A stretch of 64,000 bases of DNA, from positions 1 through 64,000 of the forward strand of contig KV921162.1 of NCBI GenBank assembly GCA_002081555.1, written 5' to 3'. A program made the translations under genes and the position numbers. Under the pieces are notes generated by a model that made no database searches, was not told where the DNA came from, and saw only the letters and a list, made by a program, of their open reading frames with translations. The stretch is from Protostelium mycophagum. Its lineage: Eukaryota; Evosea; Variosea; Protosteliida; Protosteliaceae. Shown here in pieces: positions 1-10,340 of the stretch; the first letter of the stretch is position 1; each line of letters opens with the position of its first letter.

Positions 1-83
1 AGAGTATCATTTTATATAGTTCAATAATAAGTGTAAGGATGATAGTTGATGTTATCTGAATAATATTTCTAAATCATCTTATT

Positions 84-176
84 ACATATACAGAGAGGGC
101 CAGTATATTGGCAAGGTTCAAACCTGCAACCAAGCATGCCAGTGTGTTTCCCACTGAGCTAACTATGCTTGGTTGC
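84..176 (-). other. tRNA-like patch (A-box/B-box-like motifs, no proper fold)
   Basis: Read on the minus strand, TAGCTCAGTGGG resembles an RNA polymerase III A box. About 25 bases later GGTTTGAACC resembles a B box and sits in a 5-bp stem with a 7-base loop like a T-arm. The D-arm, the anticodon arm and a 7-bp acceptor stem do not form. Instead a perfect 12-bp inverted repeat (126-137 and 165-176) encloses the A-box part. This could be a degenerate tRNA, a tRNA-derived SINE head or chance. It is not called as a functional tRNA. Confidence 0.3.
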
Positions 177-750
177 TTATTATTTATACAAAATAGGCCA
201 AACAGCATCAGCTCCCTAGAAGGACCAAAAGATTGTTAAAATTGGCAAAATGCATCATCACAAAAGGGTAGGTATAGTATTTCTATTGAAAATAGTGAAT
301 CTTTGTAGGTCTATTTTTCAGTGGAAGTTTAGACTCTTCTTTTTACTCTGTGGAAGACATATAAAAAACAGACAGATTTGACTCCACTTTCTCATCTCAA
401 GATGCTAGAGAAAATAAAGAAGGCTGTATTATTCCAATAGATTACATACATCCCAGATGTTGGTAATCTTATGGATTTTCCAACATCTAAAGAGAATAAT
501 CTCAATCTCAATCTTCCAATAAAGATAACAGACATGTGGCATTATCAGAATTATTTTAGAAAATGAGATAAAACAACGCCATTATTACCCTTTATTGCCT
601 GGTTTGCATTGCCTATAACATTTACTAACAAAACACAATAATAAAGGTCAACACCTAATGGTTCAAAATTTTTCAAGTTCATCTTTTGGCACAAAAACAT
701 TTACTGCCTTTATCTGTCCCAAATTGAGGGTTTTTCAATTGAGAAGTGCA

Positions 751-842
751 ATTTTAGTGGAACGTTTTTTCCATGAATTGTTAATTTGCTCAAGCTCACA
801 ATGGCACAAAGCCCAATCTTGCACAAAACGTTCCACTAAAAT
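751..842. repeat. 18-bp perfect inverted repeat
   Basis: Bases 751-768 (ATTTTAGTGGAACGTTTT) are the exact reverse complement of 825-842, with a 56-base spacer. With a few unpaired bases the match could extend slightly outwards. It lies in gene-free DNA. It could form a long-stem hairpin or be the termini of a tiny non-autonomous element, but no target-site duplication was identified. Confidence 0.7.
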
Positions 843-1258
843 ATCTGCATCAAATTAATATTCAGATAAAATGAAATCAGAAACATGTTTGCAACAATTC
901 AAATTTTTGGCATATTATTATTATTTGTGGCTCTTTAGAAAAAAATGGAAAAAAATCTTTTTGAAATCTGCAGAGAAATCATTTTATTGATTGAGAAATC
1001 CTATATTTAAATGATCAAATATAAAGCCTAAAAACAGGAAGGGAATAGACATTGCGCTAATTATAGAAACTGGAGTCTGTACAAAGCATGCTCTGAGCAC
1101 ACAAAAGCTTACAAATGTTTTGCAGGGAATTTACAAATGATCACAGGCAAGCATTCAGTGCGCGTTGAGCCGAAGATAAATCCGCTTCATATTCCCTTTT
1201 TCACAAATCGGCTCACTTACGCACAAAGAAAATATATTCATTATTGATTCCTCCGAAC

Positions 1259-1797
1259 ATGCCAAATGGACGAAAGCGTAGAGCTCTCAAAGAAGCATTA
1301 TTGAGAGGTAACATTCTCCGCTCGTATTTTCCATCAGATGCATAAGATATAAGATTTTGGATCGATTATCACGCAGCTGCGCCACCTGGTTCGAGAAGAG
1401 AAGCTGCCATGAGGAAATCAGGACAGTTCCTGAGTTCAGTGAAAGAGAATCTTCCACAGAGCAGCTCAAGCACGAGTTTACCAACTCCTGTGCTCAGCAG
1501 AGTCAGTGTCATTCTTTACATCCTCTCAGCTGACGTGTTGTAGATCACCGCAGCACCTCCCACTTCTGCAAGGTGAAAATCTATTTGATTAAAAAATAAC
1601 GAGTAACCCACAGATTCCGCCTTCTATCTTTATTGAATACAGTACGAAGGGTCGCTTCAGGTGAAGGAGAGGAGAAGGTAGGATTATATAATTCAGAGAT
1701 ACTCATTTATTCAACAGGTGGCAGAGATCGGAAGACAACAGGTGTGGGGTTGGTTCAGATACATTCACTCTGTTATCCCAGAGCAAAAGACCCTTAG
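1259..1797 (+). CDS. Small basic protein of unknown function
   Basis: Five exons join in one frame: 1259-1307, 1377-1501, 1544-1572, 1614-1660 and 1718-1797. They give 109 residues starting MPNGRKRRALKEALL and ending at TAG. All proposed introns are 41-69 bases with GT-AG ends. Support is the long consistent frame through four junctions. The second intron has a weak donor (GTCAGT), and ignoring it gives a 71-residue version that stops at 1543. The protein is rich in Arg, Ser and Pro, with no signal peptide or membrane segment, and the basic N-terminus could be a nuclear or mitochondrial signal. I recognise no family. Confidence 0.5.
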
Positions 1798-1953
1798 AAC
1801 TATTTTCACTGTATTTGAATGGGAGGTACAACTCTTGATCTTTTATTATCAAAATCATCTTGATAATGTGGAATATAAATCTATGTCTTTTCATATATAT
1901 TAATCAATATGTATATATATATATTAATCAAACTGACTGGATGTCTGCTAGAA

Positions 1954-4087
1954 ATGGAAATCGAGTTCATGGAAATTGAAGAGCAATCTAATAACATTTT
2001 ATGTGTTGATATTATGTGGGGGGGTGTACTATGTCTATATGATATGGAGATCAAGGAATTCAATTGCTCATAAGTTCAATTACTCAGTCAGTATTCTTCC
2101 TTTATTCAGAGATTGAGATATCTAGGATTATCCTGACTGCTTTGACGTTTGTATTATAGGAGCAGGTGATCATTATAAGATCATATATAATATATAATAT
2201 ATGATATATTTCGTATTCTATTTGTTGTAATCACTTAACATTACAGGACCAGCGGGATCCTCAACAGCTTACTCATTGTGTAGAATGGCTGGTGCTCGCG
2301 TGCTTGTTTTGGAAAAGGAGGTGCACTCGACTGGAAAGAGTTGTGGGGGGCTATTGACCCCAAAGGCACAAGAACATCTGCAAAGAATGGGAGTCTTACA
2401 ACAGATACTAGATGAGGGTGAGGGTTATTGGGTGGGTCATTACTACTGTGATGTATATTCTATTAATAGGAATAGATATCCAGTGGGGGGATGGTGTCAC
2501 CTCAAGGAGAATCATTCGTCTCAAACACAACGGATATTCTTTGCGAGAGGATGCTCACAGTTAGAAGGCAAGTTCTCGACAGTAAGATGATACAAGCTGC
2601 CGGGAGAGAGGGGGCGACTGTCTTTATGGGCGCTCACGTGAAGGTATCTACACACTTCTCTCGAGATTATAAATAACACAAAGGCAGAATGTTCGATTTA
2701 ATGAAGATCAAGGATTGTGGAACGTTTACGCGATACAGAGTGGAGGTATTTTGATTTATTATTTTATTCTATATATCCTGATATAGAATTGATCTCCTGA
2801 TAGTGGAACATTGCTATCAAGCTAGAGTTCTCGTGGCGGCTGATGGGGCAAAGAGCAAAATCGCAAGGTTTGATTTTGAATATATATCTATATTTATATA
2901 TTTATTTATATAGATATATTTATATTTATATAGATACATTTATACAGATATATTTATATAGATATATCTAGCCTATACATCTGTTACCTCTGAATTATCA
3001 CAGAAAATTAAGTCTCGTGACAACACCGCCTAATGCGGTGGGATCTACGATCATGGTGGATTCAAATGTATTTGAGTAGTCTGGATATGATATAAGATTG
3101 ATCTATACAGACGGGTTATCACGCGAGTAATCGTGTCGATGTTTGCTGTTTCTACCCTGAGAATTTAGTGGAAAACCGTGGATTCTTTACAAGTATGAAT
3201 CATGTAGGAGGCCTCTTCTCCTTGTGTTGCTTTGCAAACCGTGAGTCGAAGAGTTTGAATTATTATTGAAATACAGATAAGAGGACTACACTCTTCAAGA
3301 ACTTGTGGGCATTAATAATCACCTTATCAACAACTACAGCTTTGTGGCCAAATCTCTTGGACCGAATGTGACGTTCAGCCCCATGAGGGTAAATAGATGT
3401 CCATCCCATCCTCTAATATATGTCCATCCCATCCTCTAATATATGTCCATCCCATCCCCTAATATATGTCCATCCCATCCCCTAATATCAACTATCAGTC
3501 TGCCCCAATCAGGAATATACCCATCCCAATATCCGCATCTAATCATCTTCTTGTTGTCGGTGAAGCTGCAGGGCAAACAGACCCTCTCACATATGGTGAA
3601 GTATGTTTAATGATCGTCTGCTCAAGTGGACAGAGGGGATAAGATACAGCATAGAGGCTGGTCAAATTGCTGCAAGGACGATCTCCGAAGGACTCAAGTC
3701 TGGGGATTTGAGTGAAGTATCTATGTCAAGGTACGATGCCAGATGGCGCAACTCAATGGGAAAGATCTTCGCTGCATCGAGAAGGCTCCGGTACATCACT
3801 TGCAGGTGAAATCTGAAGTCTATATAATCTGCACATTGACAAAGGAGTAGATTCCCATCATTGATCGATATTGTGTGTGGATTGATTAAAAGACACGCTG
3901 GAAACTATCTGAGAGGGTGGTCAGCTGTGAGTGGTATCTATTGATCATCTCAATAATTGAAGGAATGCAGATCATGAAGGGAGAGCAGAGATTTCAGTGG
4001 TTGTTGCATCCACACTTTATTGTGTGCCTACTCGCTCAGTCTATCTTCAGAATCATCTTGCGCCTCTACCGTTTCATAAAGATGTAA
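1954..4087 (+). CDS. Geranylgeranyl reductase-like FAD-dependent oxidoreductase
   Basis: Twelve exons from 2126 give 425 in-frame residues; a possible first exon 1954-2025 supplies an ATG. The N-terminus carries the dinucleotide-binding motif GAGPAGSS followed by LEKE, as in p-hydroxybenzoate hydroxylase-fold flavoproteins. Further on are VRRQVLD, VAADGAKS (the second FAD motif) and a VVGEAAGQTDPLTYEGI stretch that matches the DxxG/FAD-ribityl region of the geranylgeranyl reductase family. Enzymes of that family reduce double bonds of isoprenoid chains, such as archaeal lipids or chlorophyll and tocopherol side chains. The last ~20 residues contain a hydrophobic segment (LLAQSIFRIILRLYRFI) that may anchor it in a membrane. 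The family call is firm; the substrate is unknown. The start is uncertain because the donor at 2026 is weak. Confidence 0.8.
3397..3488 (+). repeat. Intronic minisatellite, 4 x 23 bp
   Basis: Four head-to-tail copies begin at 3397, 3420, 3443 and 3466. Each reads ATGTCCATCCCATCC, then CTAATAT after one or two pyrimidines. Copies 1-2 and 3-4 differ by a single C/T, which suggests pairwise duplication. The array fills most of the intron 3389-3498 of the flavoprotein gene and leaves both splice sites intact. Confidence 0.9.
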
Positions 4088-4215
4088 TTGCAGTGGAGCT
4101 GAAGAGAAAATATTAATTAATATGACAATTTCTGGCCTTGTGTGCCAACACCACTTACGTTACATGCACGGAATGCGCGGAAGTGGGATCATGATTGCAT
4201 ATAGAAAGAACTGAG

Positions 4216-7200
4216 ATGACTTCCTCCAAATATCCTTTACCCTTCACGAATAGTGTCCTCTTGGATATGCTTGTTTTTGTTTGCATTGGTCTGGCTTTTT
4301 TGATAACAATCACTGTCACTTGGAATGGCGCGAAATGGATCATAAAGAGGTACGAATAGCGCAGAAAATCAAGATTTTGAAAAGTCTTAGAAAGAACACA
4401 CGACGGAAGGGATTGAAGAAGTGGTTCAAATTTATGGCCTTAACCACTACCAAGTTCCAAAACTCCTCTTTGTCTGTAGTCGTGGAGGTCATCTAGCCAT
4501 TTCTCTTGAGATTAGAAATGATAGTCGCAGTTGACAACCTGTGCCTTTTGTATGATTTCAGTAGCCATGTTCCTCTATTACACGCACCTGGTCAGTTTGC
4601 ACACTTGGAGGAACAGAGGTGTTCAATGATTGTATAGGTGTCAAGTGTCCCAAGCTCAGACACAGGCGAAGATTATGAGAAGGAGGAACTCTACAAGATA
4701 TTCTCAAACTCGATACTTATCTGGTTAGAATTCGTCATCTCAATTTGGCATGTTCTCCACTTCATGCTGCGTTATTTTGATTCTGCAAACAAGGTATAAT
4801 ATAATATATATAATATATTATATATGTATTATATAATATATCAATAATAAGATGGACAAATATCAATAAGGAGATAGATGAGTTTTATGTTTGATGTGTA
4901 TGTGTGGGTGGATATTGCCAGTAGTATACCGGGGATTATATCACCTATCTATGGGATCTATGTATATTCTTTTCAGCATCTGAGGTGGGTTAGACTTGGC
5001 CAATCCATGCGATATTTCTTGGATTACTCTGGACATTACATGTCAGGTATGACATTACTTTGACAAATGTACATGACATCATCAGTGTACACACAGAAAG
5101 GGTTGCAGCTTGGTTTTATATTGTCGGCTTTAGTCTTCTGTGCAGCGAGCCTGATGTTCGTCTTGGAGAATCCTATTCAAGCCGATGGTGGAGATGTAAC
5201 TGACATGCTCACAGCTCTATACTCATCTGTTGTTGTGAGAAGATCATTATTATACATGATTTTATTCTATATAGATGATAATGTGATATATTTATTGGTG
5301 TAGACTATTTCAACGGTAGGATATGGTGATGTCACTCCAGAAACACAAGAAGGAAGGATCGGAGTAATGATAATCATTGCCGCTGCAATCGGTATTTTAA
5401 AACATAAGGACTTGACTAAAATAGGCAGTAATTGTACCATACATCGCAGGAGAGCTGATCACCACCATCCGTGGGGCCACCTCCAAATGTTAGTACCGAG
5501 GTATATCTCATCTCAAATAGTCAGGTTTTACAAGATATATACGGAAAGGACATGTTATAGTTGTAGCAGAGACGAGCGATTCAATCCTTGCTTTTTTGAG
5601 AGAAGTTTACAACGAAGATCGCCGGAACAACACCCTTAAGGTTAATATGAATATGTTACCCTATAATATGAAATATATATTCCTTATAATATGAAATATA
5701 TATCTCCCACTAAAGATTGATATATATATTTCCCACTATAATATGAGATATATATTTCCCACTATATATAGGTCTGTATCATGATCACGAAAAAGGAAAA
5801 TATATCAAGAAATTTGAAAGTGATTACTTCTGCACCATTTTATTCCTCTCGTGTCTCGATACTTGTTGGACATCCATTGGTAATTTTTAATTATAACGAT
5901 CATAAATACATAAATACAAATGATCTACATAGATGGAAGGGGATCTTGAGAGGTGTAATATTAGATCCGCTAGAGCAGTCTTCTTATTCAACAGATCTGG
6001 TCCGATAGATTCCGACGATGCTGGTACATTTCTCAATGGGATATTCTTGCTGATATATGAAATACCTACAAACAATCACAGCGGAAATTTTGAATCTTGC
6101 TGCAATTCGTCAGGCGCGCGTGAATATTCCTGTCTATCTGCAGATCTCTAACATGATTAATAAGGTCAGTGAATCTGCATAATCTAGACATATACATGTA
6201 TATGCAATTGAATAAGATTCAAGGATTCCGCTGATGAAATGGATGTCGACTTGGTGATGTCGACAAATGATATGAGAATGGGAATATTGGCACAGGCAAC
6301 AATTTGTCCTGGCTTCGCCGCAATTATATCCAATCTTGTTCAATCTTACAGACTTCCCTCTCATTGGAAGGGCCAAGAGCCATACGAACGAGAATACAGT
6401 AATTCTTCAAATATCAATTATATCATTGGCAATGTCTTTAAAGTCATACTGAATCTTGTAGTCTGGGGGGCTGGGCACGAGGTATACACCCTACTAAATA
6501 TGTCTCCTTTTCTTGGTATGTTCTTTAGCGACGCTGTCAAAGCCATCTACAATGCTTCTGGGACTCTGTTGGTCGGGCTAGGGTACCGAAAAGATTCTGC
6601 GTGAGAATATTGATATATATTCATACACTCCTGACCTATTGAGTTATTACGGATATCCCCCGCTTATTAATCCTGTAAAGGTGAGATTAATCTAGATGTA
6701 CAAATATATATCTATGCATATATTATATTTTCAATGTGTAAATCATATAAATGAGCAGGTTGTGATCACGGCAGAACATAATGGAATATTACTCGCACAG
6801 AATGAAGAGGTGATAGTTAGCTATTTATTCTTGATGAGAGTATATATAGATTCTGATAAATACAGGAAGCCGAACGAGCTCAAAATCCTGTGAATTTACT
6901 ACCCACTGCCAGCCACAGTAACGCCCCACAAAAATCAACAGAAGCCCTTAACATCAGACGTTCAATGTTGTACGAAGATATGACGACAGAAAGATTATTG
7001 ATTACTGATGATCATCAAGTAGCACAAGGAACAGTTCGTACCTTATTATTGTTGATTTATTATCATTAATCACTGATTAAAACAGAGACAAAGGGGATTC
7101 GCGGAGGCATTGCTCGACGATGTAGCACCTTTACAACTGACAGATTACGTAATTGTAACAGGAGATCAATATCTGGAGATATCAGCCTTTGTGCAGAGGT

Positions 7201-8416
7201 TAAGGTCCTATAGACTGAAGAAACAAAAACCAGTGGTGATATTAATGCCATCTTTACCTAATGAATTGGAATGGCTCCAGCATTTGGGGTAAGATCGTGC
7301 ATCTGATCTAATATATATACATACATATACACCTATATGTGGGTGATATATACAGGATTTACCACCAAGTATACATAGTACACGGAAACCCCACTAGGGT
7401 ATATAATTTTCATTAACTTCACTGAATTATTCAAGACAAGAGATCTACAACGAGCTGGAGCATTCAAGGCCCAAGCGGCTGTGGTTTTGAGCCATGGACG
7501 AACAATGGACAATTTGTATGAGTTGTCTGTTGATGCTAAGCCTATGATGACATTTGAACTACTGATGCATGGAATGTGTATACCCATTATTGATTTAGGT
7601 GGGGAAAGTTACTAATCAAAATTGACTAGCTTTTAGTCCACGCCTCCAACTCTAAATTTTTGGGCATAAATGTAGGTGATGACAAGTCACGAAAACCAAA
7701 ATACAACAATCAGCAATCTCAGAAACCCTTCTACGCCGGTCATGTGTAAGTGTAAAGTATCTCTTTTGTCAAGATGTGGATCAAGTGAATAAGAATGGTT
7801 TTATAATAATATTGTTTTATCTCAAATAATAAATAAATAAAAATAGGTTTTCCGCTGGTTCCTTGGATTCGCTATTAGCTCAATCTTATTTTAACAATGA
7901 CATTGTATCTTTTTTAGAACAAGTCGTAGACGGGCTGGGGTTTAACTTGAGCATGAAGAATGGATTTGAACACTTTGTTGTATGTTTATTCTCATGTACA
8001 AATTGTTGATCTATGCAGGGCAAGACTTACGGAGAATTATTCTCACATTTATTACATTGTCATAACTTGTTGTGCCTTGGTTTATACAGACATAAAACAC
8101 CGGACACAGAGGAAACGCAACCACGGTTTAGAAGGCGATTTCTGCCTCACAGAAAGCAACGTCAATCTTCACCAAATCTCACCAGGTATCTCAATTTGAT
8201 TGAAAAATTCTGAGGAATCGTAGGTTTACTGCGATGAATCCTTGGAAAGAGATGAAGATCAGAAGTGACGACGAGGCGATAGTACTTGTCTCCACCCATA
8301 ATCATCCACCACTGTACGACAGATACAAAATGGGTCATAGCTCTGAAAACATTGAAATGGAACATTTAGATCCCATAAGGGTGAAGATAGATCTTCACTC
8401 AACTGATCAACAATAA
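4216..8416 (+). CDS. BK/Slo-type potassium channel with two RCK domains
   Basis: About 24 short exons encode roughly 940 residues. An N-terminal hydrophobic segment (4240-4330) may match S0. S1-S4-like helices follow (4680-5046), then S5, the filter STVGYGDV (exon 5304-5391) and S6. Next come RCK1 (5429-6809) with HVIVVAE and ILVGHP, and RCK2 (7086-8416) with DYVIVTGD, VYIVHGNP and a VFSAGSLDSLLAQSYFN stretch matching the BK 'FACGTAFAVSVLDSLM...TYFND' block. The order and spacing match animal Slo1. Two points differ: S4 has few basic residues, and the segment corresponding to the calcium bowl (about 7637-7745) is Lys/Gln-rich with only one Asp pair. Junctions between 4490 and 4640 are unresolved by eye. 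It probably conducts K+ across a membrane under cytosolic ligand control. Confidence 0.92.
5661..5770 (+). repeat. AT-rich intronic repeat in the channel gene
   Basis: The intron between the two exons at 5525-5640 and 5772-5879 is built from imperfect copies of a TATAATATGAAATATATAT unit, the later ones separated by TCCCACTA. About four diverged copies are visible. The array runs into the acceptor TATATAG. It looks like simple-sequence expansion. Confidence 0.7.
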
Positions 8417-8678
8417 TAAATTGGCAATAGTACAGATTCTGTTTGGTGATGTGATCTGGGCCTGGGAACATCCTTTTAAAATATCACTCTAATATTATAG
8501 CCAGACCGAAACAATGGTAAGATGGAAGTCATTCTTAATGGTGGCAGGATATCGCATTGTGCTCAAAATTTTCCACTCGCAGACCAAAATCTGGAGGTGT
8601 GGAAGAGTCTCCAATAAGTGGATGGATGGAAAGAAGTTATTTGAGATAAGTTCCATAATCCACTCACAAATACACTGC

Positions 8679-9498
8679 ATGCGGCACTCAAAGATACTAT
8701 TCTTCCTCCAAACCGTGATCCTGGTACAAGCTCAATTGGGCAATCTGATACCCGACACATTGTACGGTGCGACCAGACCTTTAATCACCAATCTTCTTGG
8801 CAGAGAAGGGAGACTATTGGCTGTCCCATACAACGAGCCATTCAATATACAACAAGGTCAGCCATTCACGACTGTCGTCTATCCTGTCCCAAGAGGTGGC
8901 TACGGTAAGAGGGAGGCCCCCAACGCGAAGCAGAATGCATTCGGTTATCTTTCGAATTACAACCAACTTGCCGCACCTCTCTACGCCGCACCTGCCCCGT
9001 ACTACTCTCAGCCAGGTCTTTATCCAATTTAACGATTCTTTTTGATTATTTTTAGATGCCTTGCTCGGATACAACGGAGCTGTCACTCGATTCGTGACCG
9101 CACCTTTACAGCTCGTTCTTCACGGGGCCCACCCAGAAAGCATGATCTTCTCCTCTACTTCAGAGGCACCCAATGCAATGAAAGTCAGTCCTCTCTATCG
9201 ACCAAACTCACACCTGCCTCGAGACGTAAACCCTCTTTCTACTGGGGTGGACCCCTCTGCTAACACTCCTCTGGGATTCAACATCCAACAAGCATCTCCA
9301 GAAAACAGTTTAGATACAATGCATTTCTCACCCAAAATAAATCCACCAGAAGACACCACCCCAGGATTAGTCAGAATGAACGAGGATGGGTCCTACTCTG
9401 ATATTCCCGCCATTTTTGACCCCGAGTCCCAGAGATTAGTCGGAGACTTGGGGACATCCCCGGGAGGGGATTATGTCTACACATATAGAAGGAGATAA
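8679..9498 (+). CDS. Secreted proline/serine-rich protein of unknown function
   Basis: Two exons, 8679-9015 and 9056-9498, give 259 residues. The start was chosen because it opens a signal peptide (MRHSKILFFLQTVILVQA) with likely cleavage before QLGNL; the frame is open further upstream but has no such sequence. The mature protein is rich in Pro, Asn, Tyr and Ser, has a few possible N-glycosylation sites and no Cys pairs, and ends in three arginines (YTYRRR). I see no known domain. It could be a matrix or coat protein. Its stop codon lies 19 bases from the stop of the convergent gene at 9518. Confidence 0.75.
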
Positions 9499-9517
9499 AT
9501 AGATTGTACAGCAGATT

Positions 9518-10275
9518 TTAATAATTTAATAACGAATAATAATATTTCCGCCGGTCGTAAATTGCTCTGAAAATGATTGTCCACAGAATAAGTAGTGCGA
9601 GTGCTGTTTCTGTTATTTAAAAATGAAAAGTTGTGACTAACCTCCAAGGCTGCCGAGTGTTAGGAAGAGTCCACCAAAATTCTATTTCAATTTTAATCTT
9701 TCAAAGTTAATCTGGGTTTTACCTTCTTGTCTGTGAGCAGATTTTTGTTTCCAATATAAATGCACAACACTATGGCCGATACCATGACGAGTGTATGAAG
9801 AATCATGAAGAAAATAGCCAAACATCTGATGGCGATGTGATTGTTTGTCTCAGAAGGTGCCCATTTTGCACATCTATGCACAACAAAGAAGGCCAGGAAG
9901 AAAGCAACTGCAGGGCAAATGATGCACAATACTAAATCCCAGGAATAGAAGTATGCCAGCCAACCCATGCACGACAATATAATCGGCGCACTCAAAAGGA
10001 AAATGGTTCCTATAATTGCTAAGATGAGCCTTCCTGGTCCGATACGCTGATGAAATGAGAAGAGTCACGGTGAATAATAATAATACCTCTTGTCTGTAGA
10101 CCATGTGGTCAGAGATTTCGTTCTGGAGGTGATTGGTGACACCAAAAGTCAAAAATGCCGGCAAGTTTACAAACAGAAGCGAACCACATGAGGCCTCTAC
10201 AAACAGCCACATCTTGCTGTGCAGGAAAAGTGACAATATTCACTGAATACCACAATCTTTAGTATTTGTGGCCAT
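9518..10275 (-). CDS. Multi-pass membrane protein of unknown family
   Basis: The chain starts MATNTKDC, with a second possible start just downstream at MWLFVEA. It continues through four further exons to TAA at 9518-9520 and gives about 200 residues. At least five hydrophobic segments are visible, for example SLLFVNLPAFLTFGV, LILAIIGTIFLLSAPIIL, VLCIICPAVAFFLAFFV and IFFMILHTLVMVSAIVL, and the C-terminus is basic (FRAIYDRRKYYY). Introns are extremely short: the proposed first is 27 bases and the last 32. The protein has no channel or receptor signature I recognise. Confidence 0.7.
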
Positions 10276-10340
10276 GGTTTGGTAAGAAAGCAGATGTGCC
10301 AATAGATCGATATAGATTTTATTGACCTTCAAAGTCAGTG

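Larger units (their letters stand above)
1..1258. other. AT-rich stretch without a recognisable gene
   Basis: No convincing exon chain is visible on either strand. The longest open frame (about 66 codons near 658-858) has low-complexity content and no splice-linked continuation. The stretch holds a tRNA-like patch and an 18-bp inverted repeat, listed separately. The last part, about 1140-1258, is less AT-rich and lies directly upstream of the small gene that starts at 1259, so it probably contains its promoter. Confidence 0.5.

Noticed and set aside
658-858. Open frame of 66 codons in the gene-free left end
   Set aside because: Low-complexity content, overlaps the inverted repeat, has no ATG context or splice-linked neighbours.
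5661-5770. Possible MITE in a channel intron
   Set aside because: It is a simple AT-rich tandem array with no terminal inverted repeats or target duplication.
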